64,000 nt of DNA from positions 1,798,001 to 1,862,000 of the forward strand of contig NC_010528.1 of NCBI RefSeq assembly GCF_000069785.1, given 5' to 3'. Positions 63,435 through 64,000 of the stretch are shown here, piece by piece; positions within the stretch are counted from its first letter, which is position 1, and each line of letters opens with the position of its first letter. The DNA is from Cupriavidus taiwanensis LMG 19424 (GTDB lineage Bacteria > Pseudomonadota > Gammaproteobacteria > Burkholderiales > Burkholderiaceae). The position numbers and the translations under genes were made by a program. The notes under the pieces were generated by a model. It was not told the DNA's origin. It searched no databases and saw only the letters and a program-made list of their open reading frames with translations.

Positions 63435-64000
63435 TTACGAAGCCTTGCTGATGCGCTGCTCGATATGCTTGGCGCGGTCTTCCGAGCCCGGGTGCGACGA
63501 GAACATGCTGGACTTGCCGCCGTCGAGCTTGGCCAGCTTCTGGAACGCCGTGACCAGGCCCTTGGTGCTGGCCTTGTTCTTGGTCAGCAGGTCGAACGAA
63601 TAGTCGTCGGCCGCGGTTTCCTGCGACTGCGAGAACTGCGCGTTGATCAGCTTCTCGCCCAGCTCGCCCAGCTGCGATTGCGACAGCGCCGCCACCGCGC
63701 CATTGCCGGCCGACGCCGCCGCGCCGCGCGCCGCGGTGGCGGTGTAGGCCACCTGCATGGCCTTCCTGGTGTGGCCCAGCGCCACGTGGCCCAGTTCGTG
63801 ACCCAGCACGCCGCGCACTTCGTCGTCGGTCATCATGTCCATCAGGCCGCTGTAGACACGCACGCAGCCGTTGGCCATGGCCCAGGCGTTGACGTCCTTG
63901 GTCAGGTAGACCTTGGCATTGACGTTGGGCACTTCGCTGTTCTTCAGCCCGCTCATGATCTTGACCAGGCGCTTGTTGTAGGTGCTGTTGGCAGCGGCGA
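63435..64000 (-). CDS. M48-family metalloprotease, C-terminal part
   Basis: The last 188 codons of a zinc protease; the start lies beyond the window. The zinc motif HELGH is in VLGHELGHVALGHTRK, the third ligand Glu is in QSQETAADDYSF, and HPGSEDRAKHIEQ is typical of the end of YcaL/LoiP-like proteins. Relatives are periplasmic or outer-membrane lipoproteins that degrade misfolded envelope proteins. It converges with the Usp gene at a shared terminator. Confidence 0.92.
   Translation of the reverse strand, partial: AAANSTYNKRLVKIMSGLKNSEVPNVNAKVYLTKDVNAWAMANGCVRVYSGLMDMMTDDEVRGVLGHELGHVALGHTRKAMQVAYTATAARGAAASAGNGAVAALSQSQLGELGEKLINAQFSQSQETAADDYSFDLLTKNKASTKGLVTAFQKLAKLDGGKSSMFSSHPGSEDRAKHIEQRISKAS

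Overview
The window is G+C-rich DNA, densely coding on both strands. It looks like chromosomal sequence of a beta-proteobacterium in the Burkholderiales, most likely Cupriavidus or a close relative. The reasons are a PhaB3-like acetoacetyl-CoA reductase beside a phasin, many orphan TctC/Bug binding proteins, an acyl-CoA-binding protein, and intergenic palindromes of the type seen in this group. The genus is an inference from remembered gene content, not a search. I see no insertion sequence, prophage, integrase or CRISPR array. Housekeeping genes and metabolic islands alternate throughout.

Layout. 1-4.8 kb: lysine/peptidoglycan (dapC end, dapD, dapE) with an ArsC/Spx-like gene, a small coiled-coil membrane protein and prmB. 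4.9-13.6 kb: an MFS transporter and a CoA-linked acid island (TctC protein, acyl-CoA ligase, CaiB-type CoA-transferase, quinone-oxidoreductase-like enzyme, second TctC, LysR regulator), split by tRNA-Val(GAC). 13.6-19.4 kb: a six-gene leftward locus of lipid enzymes: a variant CDP-alcohol phosphatidyltransferase, an alpha/beta-hydrolase/methyltransferase fusion, a PAP2/dual-specificity-phosphatase fusion, a small membrane protein, a PlsC-type acyltransferase and a CdsA-type cytidylyltransferase. 19.6-31.1 kb: an RpiR regulator, an isoaspartyl peptidase and a gsiABCD-like peptide/glutathione ABC importer, followed on the same strand by P1, M55 and M14-like peptidases and an unknown gene. 31.3-37.2 kb: ABC-F ATPase, dsbB, a GNAT, radA, alr. 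37.6-42.8 kb: lplT, then a tight tsaB-rimI-uracil-DNA glycosylase-DUF1853 operon, and an ACBP gene. 42.9-50 kb: DHA2 MFS pump with a SRPBCC protein, VOC protein, MazEF-like toxin-antitoxin, orphan MetQ-like protein, tRNA-Leu(CAG), and two adjacent lipoproteins of beta-lactamase-like families. 50-56 kb: enolase-superfamily enzyme, tiny lipoprotein, two head-to-head DUF1801 genes, another TctC, a YddA/SbmA-like ABC exporter and a BamE-like lipoprotein. 56-64 kb: ferritin-like protein, universal stress protein, phaB, phasin, malate synthase with an L-2-haloacid dehalogenase and divergent LysR, a second universal stress protein, and the end of an M48 protease.

The strongest candidate for an undescribed system is the lipid locus at 13.6-19.4 kb. 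It carries activities for making phosphatidate, activating it as CDP-diacylglycerol, transferring it to an alcohol and dephosphorylating the product, plus a hydrolase/methyltransferase that could tailor a head group. Its phosphatidyltransferase has Asn at two of the four Asp positions of the family signature. The second candidate is the peptide-import locus, which joins importer genes to four peptidases that act on unusual or D-configured bonds, with a palindromic candidate operator in front of its regulator.
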